Part shown: positions 42,122 through 50,947 of the stretch, in pieces
Layout: each line of letters opens with the position of its first letter
Position numbering within the stretch: the first letter of the stretch is position 1
DNA from: Bacteroidota bacterium
Lineage (GTDB): Bacteria; Bacteroidota; Bacteroidia; 2-12-FULL-35-15
DNA: 64,000 nucleotides
Reading direction: 5' to 3'
NCBI GenBank assembly: GCA_005772895.1
Contig: SXIH01000028.1
Span: 62,001 to 126,000 of the forward strand
Notes under the pieces: model-generated
Database searches by the model: none
Told to the model about the DNA's origin: nothing
Seen by the model: only the letters and a program-made list of their open reading frames with translations
Position numbers and translations under genes: made by a program

Positions 42122-43621
42122 TTGAAACCAAAAATTATCATACGAGCTGATGGCGGAACCTCAATAGGAATGGGACATGTAATGCGATGTCTGGCACTGG
42201 CAGATATGCTGAAAAATGATTTCACAATTGCCTTTGCTATTCAAAAACCAACCGAAAGTGTTATAAAAAACATTCATTCAGTCACAGAAACTATTTTACA
42301 TTTACCACTTGCTGATGATTATAATCAAGATGCTAATAATTTTTCTCAATTTTTAGAACCTAATGATATAGTTGTCCTGGATGGCTACAACTTTAAAACC
42401 AAGTACCAGCAAATTATAAAAGATAAAGGATGCAAGTTAGTTGTGATTGATGATTTGCATAGCTGGCACCATGTTGCAGATGCAATAATAAATCATGCCG
42501 AAGGAGTTACAGTATCCGATTATTCAACAGAAAATTATTCGAAATTATGTTTAGGCCTGGATTATGTTTTATTGAGAAAACCATTTTTAAATGTTACAAC
42601 AGAAACTAAAAAAATAAATACAATTAAAAAAGTATTTATAAGCATGGGTGCTGCTGATATAAATAATCTGACACACAAATTTACTGAAGCAGTTATTCAA
42701 GTTAAAGGAATAGAAGAAATACATTTGATGTTAGGCTCAATCAATCCTAATCTTAAAAGTATTGATGCATTAATTGAAAAAAATAAATCTATCAAAATAA
42801 TTAAGCATTTTGAAATTTCTGCTGAAGAGCTTGCTCAGTTATTAAAAGTGTGTGATGTATCAATTTGTCCGGCAAGCAGTATTTCTCTTGAATCCTGCGC
42901 TATCGGAATTTGTTTAGTTTCAGGATATACTGCTGAAAATCAAAAAGGAATATTACAGGGCTTAAAAGACAAAAACGCTATTGTAGATTTAGGCGATTTG
43001 AATGCTATCAAATCAGAAAAAATTGTTTCGGAAGTAAAAAAAATAGTTGAATCACCCGAAAAAATAAATGAACTTATCAAAAATCAAGAAAATTTAATTG
43101 ACAGAAAATCCCCTCTAAGATTACTTAATATGTTTAAAGAAATGGTGACTGAAAAAATTCATTTCAGATTTGCGAAAGAAAGTGATACTGATTTATACTA
43201 CAAATGGTCAAACGACACTGTAGTTCGTAATAATTCATATAATCAAGATGAAATTACTTTTGAAAGTCATGTGAAATGGTTTAATTCAAAACTACAATCA
43301 CCCGCTTGTTTTTTTTATCTATTTTTGAATGAAGAAAATAATCCAATTGGTCAGGTTCGTATCGATAATAATGGGAAAGAGACAGTTATTGGAATTTCAA
43401 TTGATGAAAATTTTAGAGGAAAGAAATTAGGTTCCATTTTAATAAAAATGGCTTCCGAGGATTATTTAAAAAAACACGCTTCTGAAATTATAGTTGCATA
43501 TATTAAACAGGAGAATAGTGCCTCTTATCACAGTTTTATAAAAGCTGGATTTGGCAAGGAAGAAATGGTAACAGAAAAAGGAATTAAAAGTTGTAAATTA
43601 TTCAAAAAAAGGGATTTATAA
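42122..43621 (+). CDS. pseG: PseG-type hydrolase fused to a GNAT acetyltransferase
   Basis: A bifunctional 499-residue protein. Residues 1-340 are PseG, which removes UDP from UDP-2,4-diacetamido-trideoxy-altrose: RADGGTSIGMGHVMRCLALADML holds the catalytic-type His19, and CPASSISLESCAIG is the UDP-binding loop. Residues 345-499 are a GNAT domain (IHFRFAKESDTDLYYKWSNDT, IGISIDENFRGKKLGSILI) resembling PseH, the enzyme that acetylates the 4-amino group. PseG and PseH act at neighbouring steps, so the fusion is sensible. The start is TTG. Its stop shares one base with the pseI ATG. Confidence 0.9.
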   Translation: MKPKIIIRADGGTSIGMGHVMRCLALADMLKNDFTIAFAIQKPTESVIKNIHSVTETILHLPLADDYNQDANNFSQFLEPNDIVVLDGYNFKTKYQQIIKDKGCKLVVIDDLHSWHHVADAIINHAEGVTVSDYSTENYSKLCLGLDYVLLRKPFLNVTTETKKINTIKKVFISMGAADINNLTHKFTEAVIQVKGIEEIHLMLGSINPNLKSIDALIEKNKSIKIIKHFEISAEELAQLLKVCDVSICPASSISLESCAIGICLVSGYTAENQKGILQGLKDKNAIVDLGDLNAIKSEKIVSEVKKIVESPEKINELIKNQENLIDRKSPLRLLNMFKEMVTEKIHFRFAKESDTDLYYKWSNDTVVRNNSYNQDEITFESHVKWFNSKLQSPACFFYLFLNEENNPIGQVRIDNNGKETVIGISIDENFRGKKLGSILIKMASEDYLKKHASEIIVAYIKQENSASYHSFIKAGFGKEEMVTEKGIKSCKLFKKRDL

Positions 43622-44661
43622 TGAACGATATAAAAATTGGCAACTTTACTATAGGAAATGGTCACAAACCATTTATCATTGCTGAAATGAGTGGCAATCA
43701 TAACCAATCACTTGACCGCGCTTTGGAATTGGTTGATGCTGCTGCTGAAGCAGGTGCTCACGCATTAAAATTACAAACCTATACTGCTGATACAATTACT
43801 ATGAAAGGGGCTATGACCATTGATGATAAAAATTCATTATGGAATGGGAAAGAGTTGCACGATTTATATAAAATGGCTTACACACCATGGGAATGGCATA
43901 AAGCAATTTTCGACAGAGCAAAAGAAAAAGGTATGATTGCATTCAGCTCTCCTTTTGATGAAACAGCAGTTGATTTTTTAGAATCTTTAAATGTTCCACT
44001 TTATAAGATAGCATCATTTGAAAATACTCATCATCCACTTTTGAAAAAAGTAGCAGCAACAGGAAAACCCGTAATTATTTCGAGCGGAGTAACAACCCGT
44101 GAAGATATTACCGAAAGCATAGAAGTGTTAAGAAAAGCAGGATGTAAAAACATTATTTTATTAAAATGTACCAGCACCTATCCGGCAACACCAGAAAACA
44201 CCAACCTTCGTACTATTCCTGATTTTATCAATTCGTTTGATTGTATTGTAGGATTATCTGATCACACAATGGGAGTTGGCGCATCAGTTGCTGCAGTTGC
44301 TTTAGGAGCAAGAGTCATAGAAAAGCACTTTACACTTAGAAGAGCTGATGGAGGTGTTGATAGTGCGTTCTCTTTAGAACCAGAAGAATTAAAATCTTTG
44401 GTAGTTGAAACAGAACGGGCATTTTTATCATTAGGACAAATTCAAAAAGGAATTTTACCTGCTGAAGAAAAAAGTGTACAATTTAAGCGCTCCATCTTCG
44501 TTTCAAAAGATGTAAAAAAGGGAGAAGTTTTATCGGCTGATAATTTAAAAGTGATTCGTCCAGCAAAAGGTTTAGCACCAAAACATTGGGACGAAGTAGT
44601 TGGAAAAACTTTTAAAACTGATATTAAAGCAGGAACACCTTTAAGCTTAGAACACTTTTAA
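43621..44661 (+). CDS. pseI: Pseudaminic acid synthase
   Basis: A 346-residue NeuB-family synthase that condenses the altrose derivative with phosphoenolpyruvate to form pseudaminic acid. The TIM barrel has FIIAEMSGNHNQSLDRAL, HALKLQTYTADT and YKIASFENTHHPLLKKV; the C-terminal SAF (antifreeze-like) domain is RSIFVSKDVKKGEVLSADNL. SGNHNQS and the FENTHH region favour PseI over sialic-acid NeuB or legionaminic LegI. It overlaps pseG by one base and is followed by a flippase gene. Confidence 0.93.
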   Translation: MNDIKIGNFTIGNGHKPFIIAEMSGNHNQSLDRALELVDAAAEAGAHALKLQTYTADTITMKGAMTIDDKNSLWNGKELHDLYKMAYTPWEWHKAIFDRAKEKGMIAFSSPFDETAVDFLESLNVPLYKIASFENTHHPLLKKVAATGKPVIISSGVTTREDITESIEVLRKAGCKNIILLKCTSTYPATPENTNLRTIPDFINSFDCIVGLSDHTMGVGASVAAVALGARVIEKHFTLRRADGGVDSAFSLEPEELKSLVVETERAFLSLGQIQKGILPAEEKSVQFKRSIFVSKDVKKGEVLSADNLKVIRPAKGLAPKHWDEVVGKTFKTDIKAGTPLSLEHF

Positions 44662-44699
44662 ATCCAGAATTCAATAATTCTAAAATTCAACAACTGTAA

Positions 44700-46178
44700 T
44701 TGGGTATAATAGAAAAACAAGCCACCAAAAATGCCATCTACTCTTATTTAGGAGCAGGACTAGGTTTTTTCACGGTTATGTGGCTCGCTCATTTATTAAC
44801 ACCTGCCGAAAACGGAGCAAGAGGTTTATTGATTTCATACTCTGCTCTATTTGCTCAATTTGCAAATCTTGGATTCACTTCTGTTACTAACCGATTTTTC
44901 CCTTATTTCAGAAACAAAGAAAAAGGTCATCATGGATTTTTGTTTTATGCATTGCTGGTTACGCTCATAGGTTTTTTAATCTGTTACATTATTTTTATAT
45001 TTCTACAACCACAATTAATAGAAAATAATCAAGAGAAATCTCCTTTATTTATTACGTTTTTGTTTTATTTAATGCCTTTAACTTTTTTTACTGTCTTCTT
45101 TAATATATTCGATAGCTATCTGAGAGCTTGCTATAGCTCCGTAATTGGCTCTTTTAGTAAAGACTTTTTACAACGCATCTTAATCCTAATCGTACTGACC
45201 TTTTATTTTTTAAAATTAATTGATTTTAAAAATTTTATTCTACTTTATATTATTGTTACTTGTTTACCGACTTTGATTTTGCTTGTATACATTGTTCTTC
45301 AAAAAGAATGGCATGTAAAGCCAGTCAGAGGTTTTATGAGTAAGGGATTAAGAACTGAAATGATAAAACTTGGCACCTACTCTATTCTCGCAGGTGGTGC
45401 CGGGGCTGTGGTTTTAAACATTGATGCAATAATGGTAAATTCAATGTTAGGAGAAGCAAAAACAGGAATCTATTCTATTGCATTTCAAATCGGAACAATT
45501 ATTTTAATTCCCGCACGTTCACTTTACCGTATTATGACCAGCGTAGTTGCTGAAGCCTTTAAAAAAGATGACATCAAAGAAATTGCATCTCTATATAAAA
45601 AATCCTGCAATAGTCAGCTAGCAATTGGAATTTTACTATTCATTGGAGTTTATGCAAACATTGATAACATCATGCAATTAATTCCACCTGAATATGCTGA
45701 TGGTAAAAATGTTATTCTGATTTTAAGCTTGGGTTATTTAATTGAAATGGCAACAGGAATTAACCAAGTGATTATTGCTAATTCTCAATATTACAAATAC
45801 GATACCTTTTTTGTGTTTCTGATGGTGGGAATTATCATTATAGCCAACCTTATTTTTATTCCTATCTATGGAATAATGGGATCTGCAATTGCTACAGCCA
45901 TTACTGTGTCTGCAAATAATTTTTTGCGTTTTATGTTTTTAAAAATAAAATATCAAATGCAGCCTTATGACATGAATTCTTTGAAGATTCTTTTAATTGC
46001 TGGACTGGCAATTCTCCCAAGTTTTTTTATTCCTGCTTTTGATAAGTATATCGACATAGCAATCAGAAGTACTTTGGTAGGTGGAATATTTATTATTCTA
46101 ATCTTAAAAACAGAAGCCACTCCAGAGTTGAATAATAAAATCCGTAAAAATTTGAAACGGTTTTCAATTAACCTATAA
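44700..46178 (+). CDS. Oligosaccharide flippase (Wzx/MATE-like), paralog 2
   Basis: A 492-residue MOP-superfamily flippase with about 12-14 membrane helices. It shares with the 33933 product the N-terminus (IIEKQATKNAIYSYLGAGLGF), the TNRFFPYFRNKEKGHHGF loop and the tail QMQPYDMNSLKIL. It begins with TTG, 38 bp after pseI, and ends the rightward operon. The pairing of two paralogous flippases in divergent blocks suggests that two different lipid-linked glycans, or two steps, are exported. A terminator follows at 46182. Confidence 0.88.
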   Translation: MGIIEKQATKNAIYSYLGAGLGFFTVMWLAHLLTPAENGARGLLISYSALFAQFANLGFTSVTNRFFPYFRNKEKGHHGFLFYALLVTLIGFLICYIIFIFLQPQLIENNQEKSPLFITFLFYLMPLTFFTVFFNIFDSYLRACYSSVIGSFSKDFLQRILILIVLTFYFLKLIDFKNFILLYIIVTCLPTLILLVYIVLQKEWHVKPVRGFMSKGLRTEMIKLGTYSILAGGAGAVVLNIDAIMVNSMLGEAKTGIYSIAFQIGTIILIPARSLYRIMTSVVAEAFKKDDIKEIASLYKKSCNSQLAIGILLFIGVYANIDNIMQLIPPEYADGKNVILILSLGYLIEMATGINQVIIANSQYYKYDTFFVFLMVGIIIIANLIFIPIYGIMGSAIATAITVSANNFLRFMFLKIKYQMQPYDMNSLKILLIAGLAILPSFFIPAFDKYIDIAIRSTLVGGIFIILILKTEATPELNNKIRKNLKRFSINL

Positions 46179-46181
46179 ATA

Positions 46182-46212
46182 AAAACGTCACACATACTGT
46201 ATGACGTTTTGA
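46182..46212. terminator. Intrinsic terminator after the pse operon
   Basis: Nine-base stem AAAACGTCA/TGACGTTTT (46182-46190 and 46202-46210) with an 11-base loop and T-rich end. It may also serve the convergent gene at 46236. Confidence 0.8.
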
Positions 46213-46235
46213 ATAATTCTTCTAAAAACAATATT

Positions 46236-48806
46236 TTACTCTTTCTTCTTCCAAGCCATAAATAAAGAGGCACCTACAAATCCAAACAGCAACAAACAAC
46301 TTGCTAAGGATATTTTTTCACCTGTAAAGTATTTCTTAGGTTCAAATTTAAATTCTATTACGTGTTTACCAGCAGGGACTCTCATAGCACGCAACACCCA
46401 ATCTCCTGTAAAATAGGTTGCAGGTTTACCATCAACGTAAGCAACCCAGTCTTTATATGAAATTTCAGAGAAAACTGCCAACTGTTCCGAACTTGCATTT
46501 GATTCGTATTTTAAATTATTGGCTTTATAATCTGTCAACTTAATAGTAGCAGAAGCATCTGCTTTGGGGGTAAATCCATCCAACTGAGCTTTGTATCGCT
46601 CATCAACAACAACTGTATTTGCGGGATTAATTTCCCCTACTGTTTTTAATTCCTCATCTGCATTTTTTACCATTTTCACCTCATTCACAAACCAGGCATT
46701 TCCTAAAGCATATCTATTTTGCAACGGTTGTGCATTTGCATTATAAATTACGTAACGCATATTCAACATATTCAATACTCCCTGTTGAGCAAATGCAGCA
46801 CGTATAGATGAATCTGTTGGATTTGAATTTAAAGCTCCGATTATATTTGAAATATTATTCCCAATATGAGCCTCAATTAATTCCTGATAGCGTCTTAATT
46901 TTGCCGCATGGTAACCACCAATTGATTTATGGTAATAAGATGTTCTTGCATTATTAAACGGACCATTCTGAGCATCCATCAAATCCAACACTCTGTAGTT
47001 TGGATCTTTATCTTCCAATACCATTTTATCCGCTTCTGTTAATGGGAAAGGATTAACAGATTCCTTTTTCCCAGTAAAGTTTTTGTCGTTCAAATAAGTC
47101 TTGTCAACCAATGCCAAATCAAATAAAACCAATATTCCAAGAATAGGAATAAGTATAGCTTTGTTGATGATTGATTTTGCAAACAACCAAACCATTATTG
47201 CTCCAACAAAAATAAATAAGAAACTACGAATTGCTTCTGATTTAAAAATTGCAATACGTACAGCTTCCATATTGTCGATAAACTTTTGTGCTATATCTGC
47301 ACCATTACTCTCAGCAAATTTATTGAAATAGGTTACGTCTTGCACCCAAGTAAAATCAACCAATGTAGTAGGCATGATATAAAACAACAAACACAAACCA
47401 CCAGTTAATGCAAATGAAAGAATGAATACGTTTTGAAAAGAAATAGTTTTTCCTCTAAATAAAAATTTCAACCATTTTGCAAAAATTGCCGGAGGATCTA
47501 AACTAATCCTGCTCTTATAAATATCCGGATTTTTTAAAATTTTATCTACTGCTAATATTGCTAGAAGCGGAATAGCAAATTCAGCTAACACCAAAATCAT
47601 AGTAACTGCTCTGAATTTATTATAGCCCGGGAAATAATCTAAAAAGAAACTGGTGAGCGACATGAAATTATGTCCCCAAGCCAACATGATGGAAAGAATT
47701 GTCGTTGTAAGCAATGCCCATTTTAGCCTGCCTTCAACTATAAATAATCCTAACACAAATAAAAATACGATGATTGATCCTGCATAAGGAGAATCTGTAA
47801 ATGGCTGTGCGCCCCAGTATTGAGGAAAGTTCCCGATTGTTTCACGCATTTGTGGGTCGGCTTCCTTTAATGCACTTTTATTTTCTTTGTACAAAACATT
47901 AGAAGAACGGCCTTTGAATCCGGGAATCATCAAAGTAAATGTTTCTCCCGTTCCTAAACTCCACTGAGTTGCATAATCTTTATCTAAACCGGATGTTTGA
48001 TTTTTCGCACCCTCTTTTGTATTTGTTAATTCTGATGGTCCACGTATGGTTGACTTTGCATAATCGTAAGTATTCCAAAGATTGGTGATATTACATCCAA
48101 TTGCCAAAACTCCGGCAATAATAAAAACAGTTAAACCTTTAAAAATATCTTTAAATTCTCTTTGCTTAATTCTGGCAATCCATTCAAACATCACATAAAT
48201 TGCACAACCCAATGTGAGGTAATACGCAATTTGTGGGTGATTACAAACCAATTCCAATGCAAAAAACAAAGCTGTTAAAGCACCACCCAATAGATATTTT
48301 CCTCTGCAGACTAAAATCACTCCTGCAAAAACCGGAGCCATATAAGCAATTGCCAAAGCCTGTGTATTGTGACCGGCATCTATAATCAAAAAGAAAAAGG
48401 CGGAAAAACCAAAACCTATGGCTCCGACTATGCTCAACCATTTATCGACTTTCAAAACCAACAATAAAATAAAGAAACCTAACATATAAGAAAACACCAT
48501 GTTTGCCGGTGTTGGAAATCCGAGCATCAAAAAATTACGCAAAGGAGTAATTAAATTGGATGGATAGGTAATTGCAATTTGAAAGGAAGGCATTCCACCA
48601 AACATTGAGTTTGTCCATAAAGGTTCTTCATCATACTTTTCGCGGTGGTCAACAATCTCTTTGGCCATCCCTTTGTTCTGAATCATATCGCTCTGCATAA
48701 TTACTTTTCCTTTCATCAAAGGAGTAAAATAACCAAACGTTAGAACTATAAAAATTACAACTCCTGTAATAATTGGCAAAAGTGATTTCATATTGATGTT
48801 CTTCAT
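46236..48806 (-). CDS. YfhO-like large membrane protein
   Basis: An 856-residue inner-membrane protein with about a dozen helices and large periplasmic loops, of the YfhO/GT-C-like family. Landmarks include the first loop QSDMIQNKGMAKEI, GFPTPANMVFSYMLGFF and a C-terminal soluble part with YKDWVAYVDGKPATYF and MRVPAGKHVIEFKFEP, followed by a last helix. YfhO proteins are implicated in glycosylation of lipoteichoic acid in Firmicutes; in Bacteroidota the role is unknown. It is convergent with the pse operon and could transfer a sugar at the outer face, by inference. Confidence 0.82.
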   Translation of the reverse strand: MKNINMKSLLPIITGVVIFIVLTFGYFTPLMKGKVIMQSDMIQNKGMAKEIVDHREKYDEEPLWTNSMFGGMPSFQIAITYPSNLITPLRNFLMLGFPTPANMVFSYMLGFFILLLVLKVDKWLSIVGAIGFGFSAFFFLIIDAGHNTQALAIAYMAPVFAGVILVCRGKYLLGGALTALFFALELVCNHPQIAYYLTLGCAIYVMFEWIARIKQREFKDIFKGLTVFIIAGVLAIGCNITNLWNTYDYAKSTIRGPSELTNTKEGAKNQTSGLDKDYATQWSLGTGETFTLMIPGFKGRSSNVLYKENKSALKEADPQMRETIGNFPQYWGAQPFTDSPYAGSIIVFLFVLGLFIVEGRLKWALLTTTILSIMLAWGHNFMSLTSFFLDYFPGYNKFRAVTMILVLAEFAIPLLAILAVDKILKNPDIYKSRISLDPPAIFAKWLKFLFRGKTISFQNVFILSFALTGGLCLLFYIMPTTLVDFTWVQDVTYFNKFAESNGADIAQKFIDNMEAVRIAIFKSEAIRSFLFIFVGAIMVWLFAKSIINKAILIPILGILVLFDLALVDKTYLNDKNFTGKKESVNPFPLTEADKMVLEDKDPNYRVLDLMDAQNGPFNNARTSYYHKSIGGYHAAKLRRYQELIEAHIGNNISNIIGALNSNPTDSSIRAAFAQQGVLNMLNMRYVIYNANAQPLQNRYALGNAWFVNEVKMVKNADEELKTVGEINPANTVVVDERYKAQLDGFTPKADASATIKLTDYKANNLKYESNASSEQLAVFSEISYKDWVAYVDGKPATYFTGDWVLRAMRVPAGKHVIEFKFEPKKYFTGEKISLASCLLLFGFVGASLFMAWKKKE

Positions 48807-48948
48807 AGGACTGAATGCTTATAAATTATAGAATACCCACAAATATAAGGTAAAAAGCCAATTCTCAAACCTCTACCAAGACTACAAAAACTGTTAAAAA
48901 TCATGCTTTTTACCTAAAATTAGAAGAGATTCTTCCCTAATATTTATG

Positions 48949-48956
48949 TATTTTTG
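48949..48956 (+). promoter_or_regulatory. -7 box deciding the oxygenase start
   Basis: TATTTTTG matches TAnnTTTG. It overlaps the alternative TTG start at 48954, so transcription would begin after that codon. This supports the ATG at 48978 as the true start. Confidence 0.5.
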
Positions 48957-48977
48957 TGTTTGAAATCCTTATCAACT

Positions 48978-49793
48978 ATGCAAAACTTGATTAATCCTGC
49001 TTATTTAAGCGAAGAAAAAATAAAAGAGATCCGTGCTCAATTCGAATCGGCTATTCCGTGTAAACATGTTGCTTTACCAAACTTTCTATTGGATGATGTA
49101 GCAAATACGTTGTACTCCAACTTTCCGAAATTGGAAGCATTGAATGTAAAACGCAAAAGCATTAACGAAAATAAATCTGAAGAATATCATTTAGATAGAT
49201 ACCATCCTCAGTTTAATGAATTGCGTGATTTCTTGAATTCTCCTGAAATGTATGCTTGGATGAGCAAAGTGACAGGAACAGATGGATTGAGTTCTACATA
49301 TGATTCATTAGGATCTGGAGTACATCAAGGCGGACCAGGTAGTTTTGTTGATATACATGTTGACGTGAACTCAAATACAGCTGCTAAATTACACAGACGA
49401 TACAACCTTTTAATTTATTTGAACAAACATTGGAAAGATGAATATGGTGGAGCATTAGAGTTTTGGGATAAAGATGTAAAAAACTGTATGTCGAAAGTAA
49501 TGCCTTATTTTAATCAGGCTGCTATTATGGTTACCGATGAAACATCTTATCATGGATATGCTAAAATAAATATTCCCGAAGGAGAAAGTCGTAAGTCATT
49601 TTATTGCTATTATTATACACCAGCAGGAAAAGATTTTGTTTACAGAGATTCCCGATTCAAAACCCGACCGGATGAAGGCATGACTAAAACAGCCATGACA
49701 GAAATTAAAGAAACCATAAAAATTAATGCAAAGAAATTTTTGAAATTTATTGGTGTTACATCATTAGATTTTCAAGACAAGAACAAAAAGTAA
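48978..49793 (+). CDS. 2-oxoglutarate/Fe(II) oxygenase (prolyl-4-hydroxylase-like)
   Basis: A 271-residue oxygenase. The metal site is FVDIHVDVNSN (His-x-Asp) with the distal His in TSYHGYAKI and the oxoglutarate Arg in SRKSFYCYYY. RRYNLLIYLNKHWKDEYGG and LEFWDKDVKN are typical of the PKHD/P4H-like group. Substrate unknown; such enzymes often hydroxylate peptides or small ligands. A TTG eight codons upstream is open but overlaps a -7 box and is rejected. The next gene starts three bases after its stop. Confidence 0.85.
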   Translation: MQNLINPAYLSEEKIKEIRAQFESAIPCKHVALPNFLLDDVANTLYSNFPKLEALNVKRKSINENKSEEYHLDRYHPQFNELRDFLNSPEMYAWMSKVTGTDGLSSTYDSLGSGVHQGGPGSFVDIHVDVNSNTAAKLHRRYNLLIYLNKHWKDEYGGALEFWDKDVKNCMSKVMPYFNQAAIMVTDETSYHGYAKINIPEGESRKSFYCYYYTPAGKDFVYRDSRFKTRPDEGMTKTAMTEIKETIKINAKKFLKFIGVTSLDFQDKNKK

Positions 49794-49796
49794 TAC

Positions 49797-50591
49797 GTGA
49801 ATTTAGATAATAAAATAGTTTGGATAACGGGAGCTTCATCAGGAATTGGTGAAGCTCTTGCTTATACTGCCGCTAAAGAAGGCGCCAAAATTGTTTTATC
49901 GGCTCGAAGAGAAGAAGAATTAAAACGTGTTGCTGAAAACTCTAAACTTACCACTGAAAATTATTTAGTATTACCACTCGACTTAGAACACACAGAAAAT
50001 ATTGAAGAAAAAGTAAACCAAGTTATTCAAAAATTTGGACGTATTGATGTGCTTATCAATAACAGCGGAATGGGTCATCGCACCAAAGTGTTAAATACTC
50101 CAATGGCAATCGACAGAAGAGTAATGGAAGTTAATTTTTTTGGAACTATTCATTTAACAAAAGTGGTTGCACGATTAATGAAAAAACAAAAAAATGGTAA
50201 ACTGGTAGTAATTACCAGCATTATGGGAAAATACGGACTCCCACTCTATTCTACTTATTCAGCTTCAAAACATGCTTTGTTTGGTTTCTTTGAATCACTC
50301 CGACAAGAATTGTATAACGACAATGTAAGTGTGTTAATCGCTACTCCAGGATTTATCAATACAGATGTAAGCACCAAACTTTTAAAAGAAGACGGAACGC
50401 CATACGGAATAAAAAGTGCAGCACAAGAAAAAGGAATGTCGGCAACTGATTGTGCCAAAGGAATAATTAAAGCAATCAAAAACGACCGCGACCATAAATA
50501 TATTGGTAATTACGAAATTTTTTCAGTTTACGTAAAACAATTTTTTCCAAAAATGTTTTTCAAACTGATGAGACGAATGACGAAGGACTGA
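49797..50591 (+). CDS. Short-chain dehydrogenase/reductase
   Basis: A 264-residue SDR. Cofactor motif is ITGASSGIGEAL near residues 10-21, NNSGMGH is the NNAG equivalent, Ser in VITSIMGKYG, and the catalytic YSASK follows as YSTYSASKHALFGF. PGFINTDVS completes the classical pattern. NADP preference is suggested by SARREEEL after strand 2. Substrate unknown. The GTG start lies three bases after the oxygenase stop, so the two are coupled. A palindromic repeat follows at 50608. Confidence 0.88.
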   Translation: MNLDNKIVWITGASSGIGEALAYTAAKEGAKIVLSARREEELKRVAENSKLTTENYLVLPLDLEHTENIEEKVNQVIQKFGRIDVLINNSGMGHRTKVLNTPMAIDRRVMEVNFFGTIHLTKVVARLMKKQKNGKLVVITSIMGKYGLPLYSTYSASKHALFGFFESLRQELYNDNVSVLIATPGFINTDVSTKLLKEDGTPYGIKSAAQEKGMSATDCAKGIIKAIKNDRDHKYIGNYEIFSVYVKQFFPKMFFKLMRRMTKD

Positions 50592-50607
50592 TCTTCTCGT
50601 TACTGTC

Positions 50608-50629
50608 ATCCCGTGCCACGACACGGGAT
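50608..50629. repeat. REP-like palindrome ATCCCGTG-CCACGA-CACGGGAT
   Basis: Two exact 8-base arms around a 6-base loop, 16 bp after the SDR stop. The flank GTCATCCCG resembles the GTCATCCTG start of the GIY-YIG repeats. No T-run follows, so it is not a typical terminator. Confidence 0.75.
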
Positions 50630-50649
50630 CTCCCTGTTGAAAACGAAAC

Positions 50650-50862
50650 TTATTTTATCTCTTCGTAGTCCACATAATCCCCTTCCACATCACCTGGATT
50701 TTTCATTTTATGTTTAGGCGGGACATAATTCACAGTAGTTTCTCCTTCTTTTTTGGAAGTAGTTTGTTGCTGACTGGCTTTTTTTGCACGATGAGCATTC
50801 ACGCTACTGAATATGCGCCACAAAATCCAAGCTACTAATAAAGTATAAAAGAGATCTTTCAT
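50650..50862 (-). CDS. DUF4834 family small membrane protein
   Basis: A 70-residue Bacteroidota protein with one N-terminal helix (DLFYTLLVAWILWRIFSS) and a charged tail with VNYVPPKHKMKNPGDVEGDYVDYEEIK spread over its last 30 residues. This layout matches DUF4834. The frame is open ten codons upstream, but the ATG at 50862 places the helix at the N-terminus as in relatives. Function unknown. It lies downstream of carB on the same strand, separated by a terminator. Confidence 0.75.
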   Translation of the reverse strand: MKDLFYTLLVAWILWRIFSSVNAHRAKKASQQQTTSKKEGETTVNYVPPKHKMKNPGDVEGDYVDYEEIK

Positions 50863-50889
50863 TGAAGTACAAATGTAAGCAGTTTTAAA

Positions 50890-50919
50890 CAAAAAAGGCT
50901 GAAATCTCTTCCAGCCTTT
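50890..50919 (-). terminator. Intrinsic terminator of carB
   Basis: AAAGGCTG (50894-50901) pairs with CAGCCTTT (50912-50919). Read on the minus strand the hairpin is followed by a T-run. It lies 29 bp downstream of the carB stop. Confidence 0.8.
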
Positions 50920-50947
50920 CCTATAACTTTTTCCTATTAACTTTCCT

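Noticed and set aside
48954-48977. TTG start for the 2OG oxygenase
   Set aside because: It overlaps a TATTTTTG promoter box and the ATG at 48978 begins a normal N-terminus.
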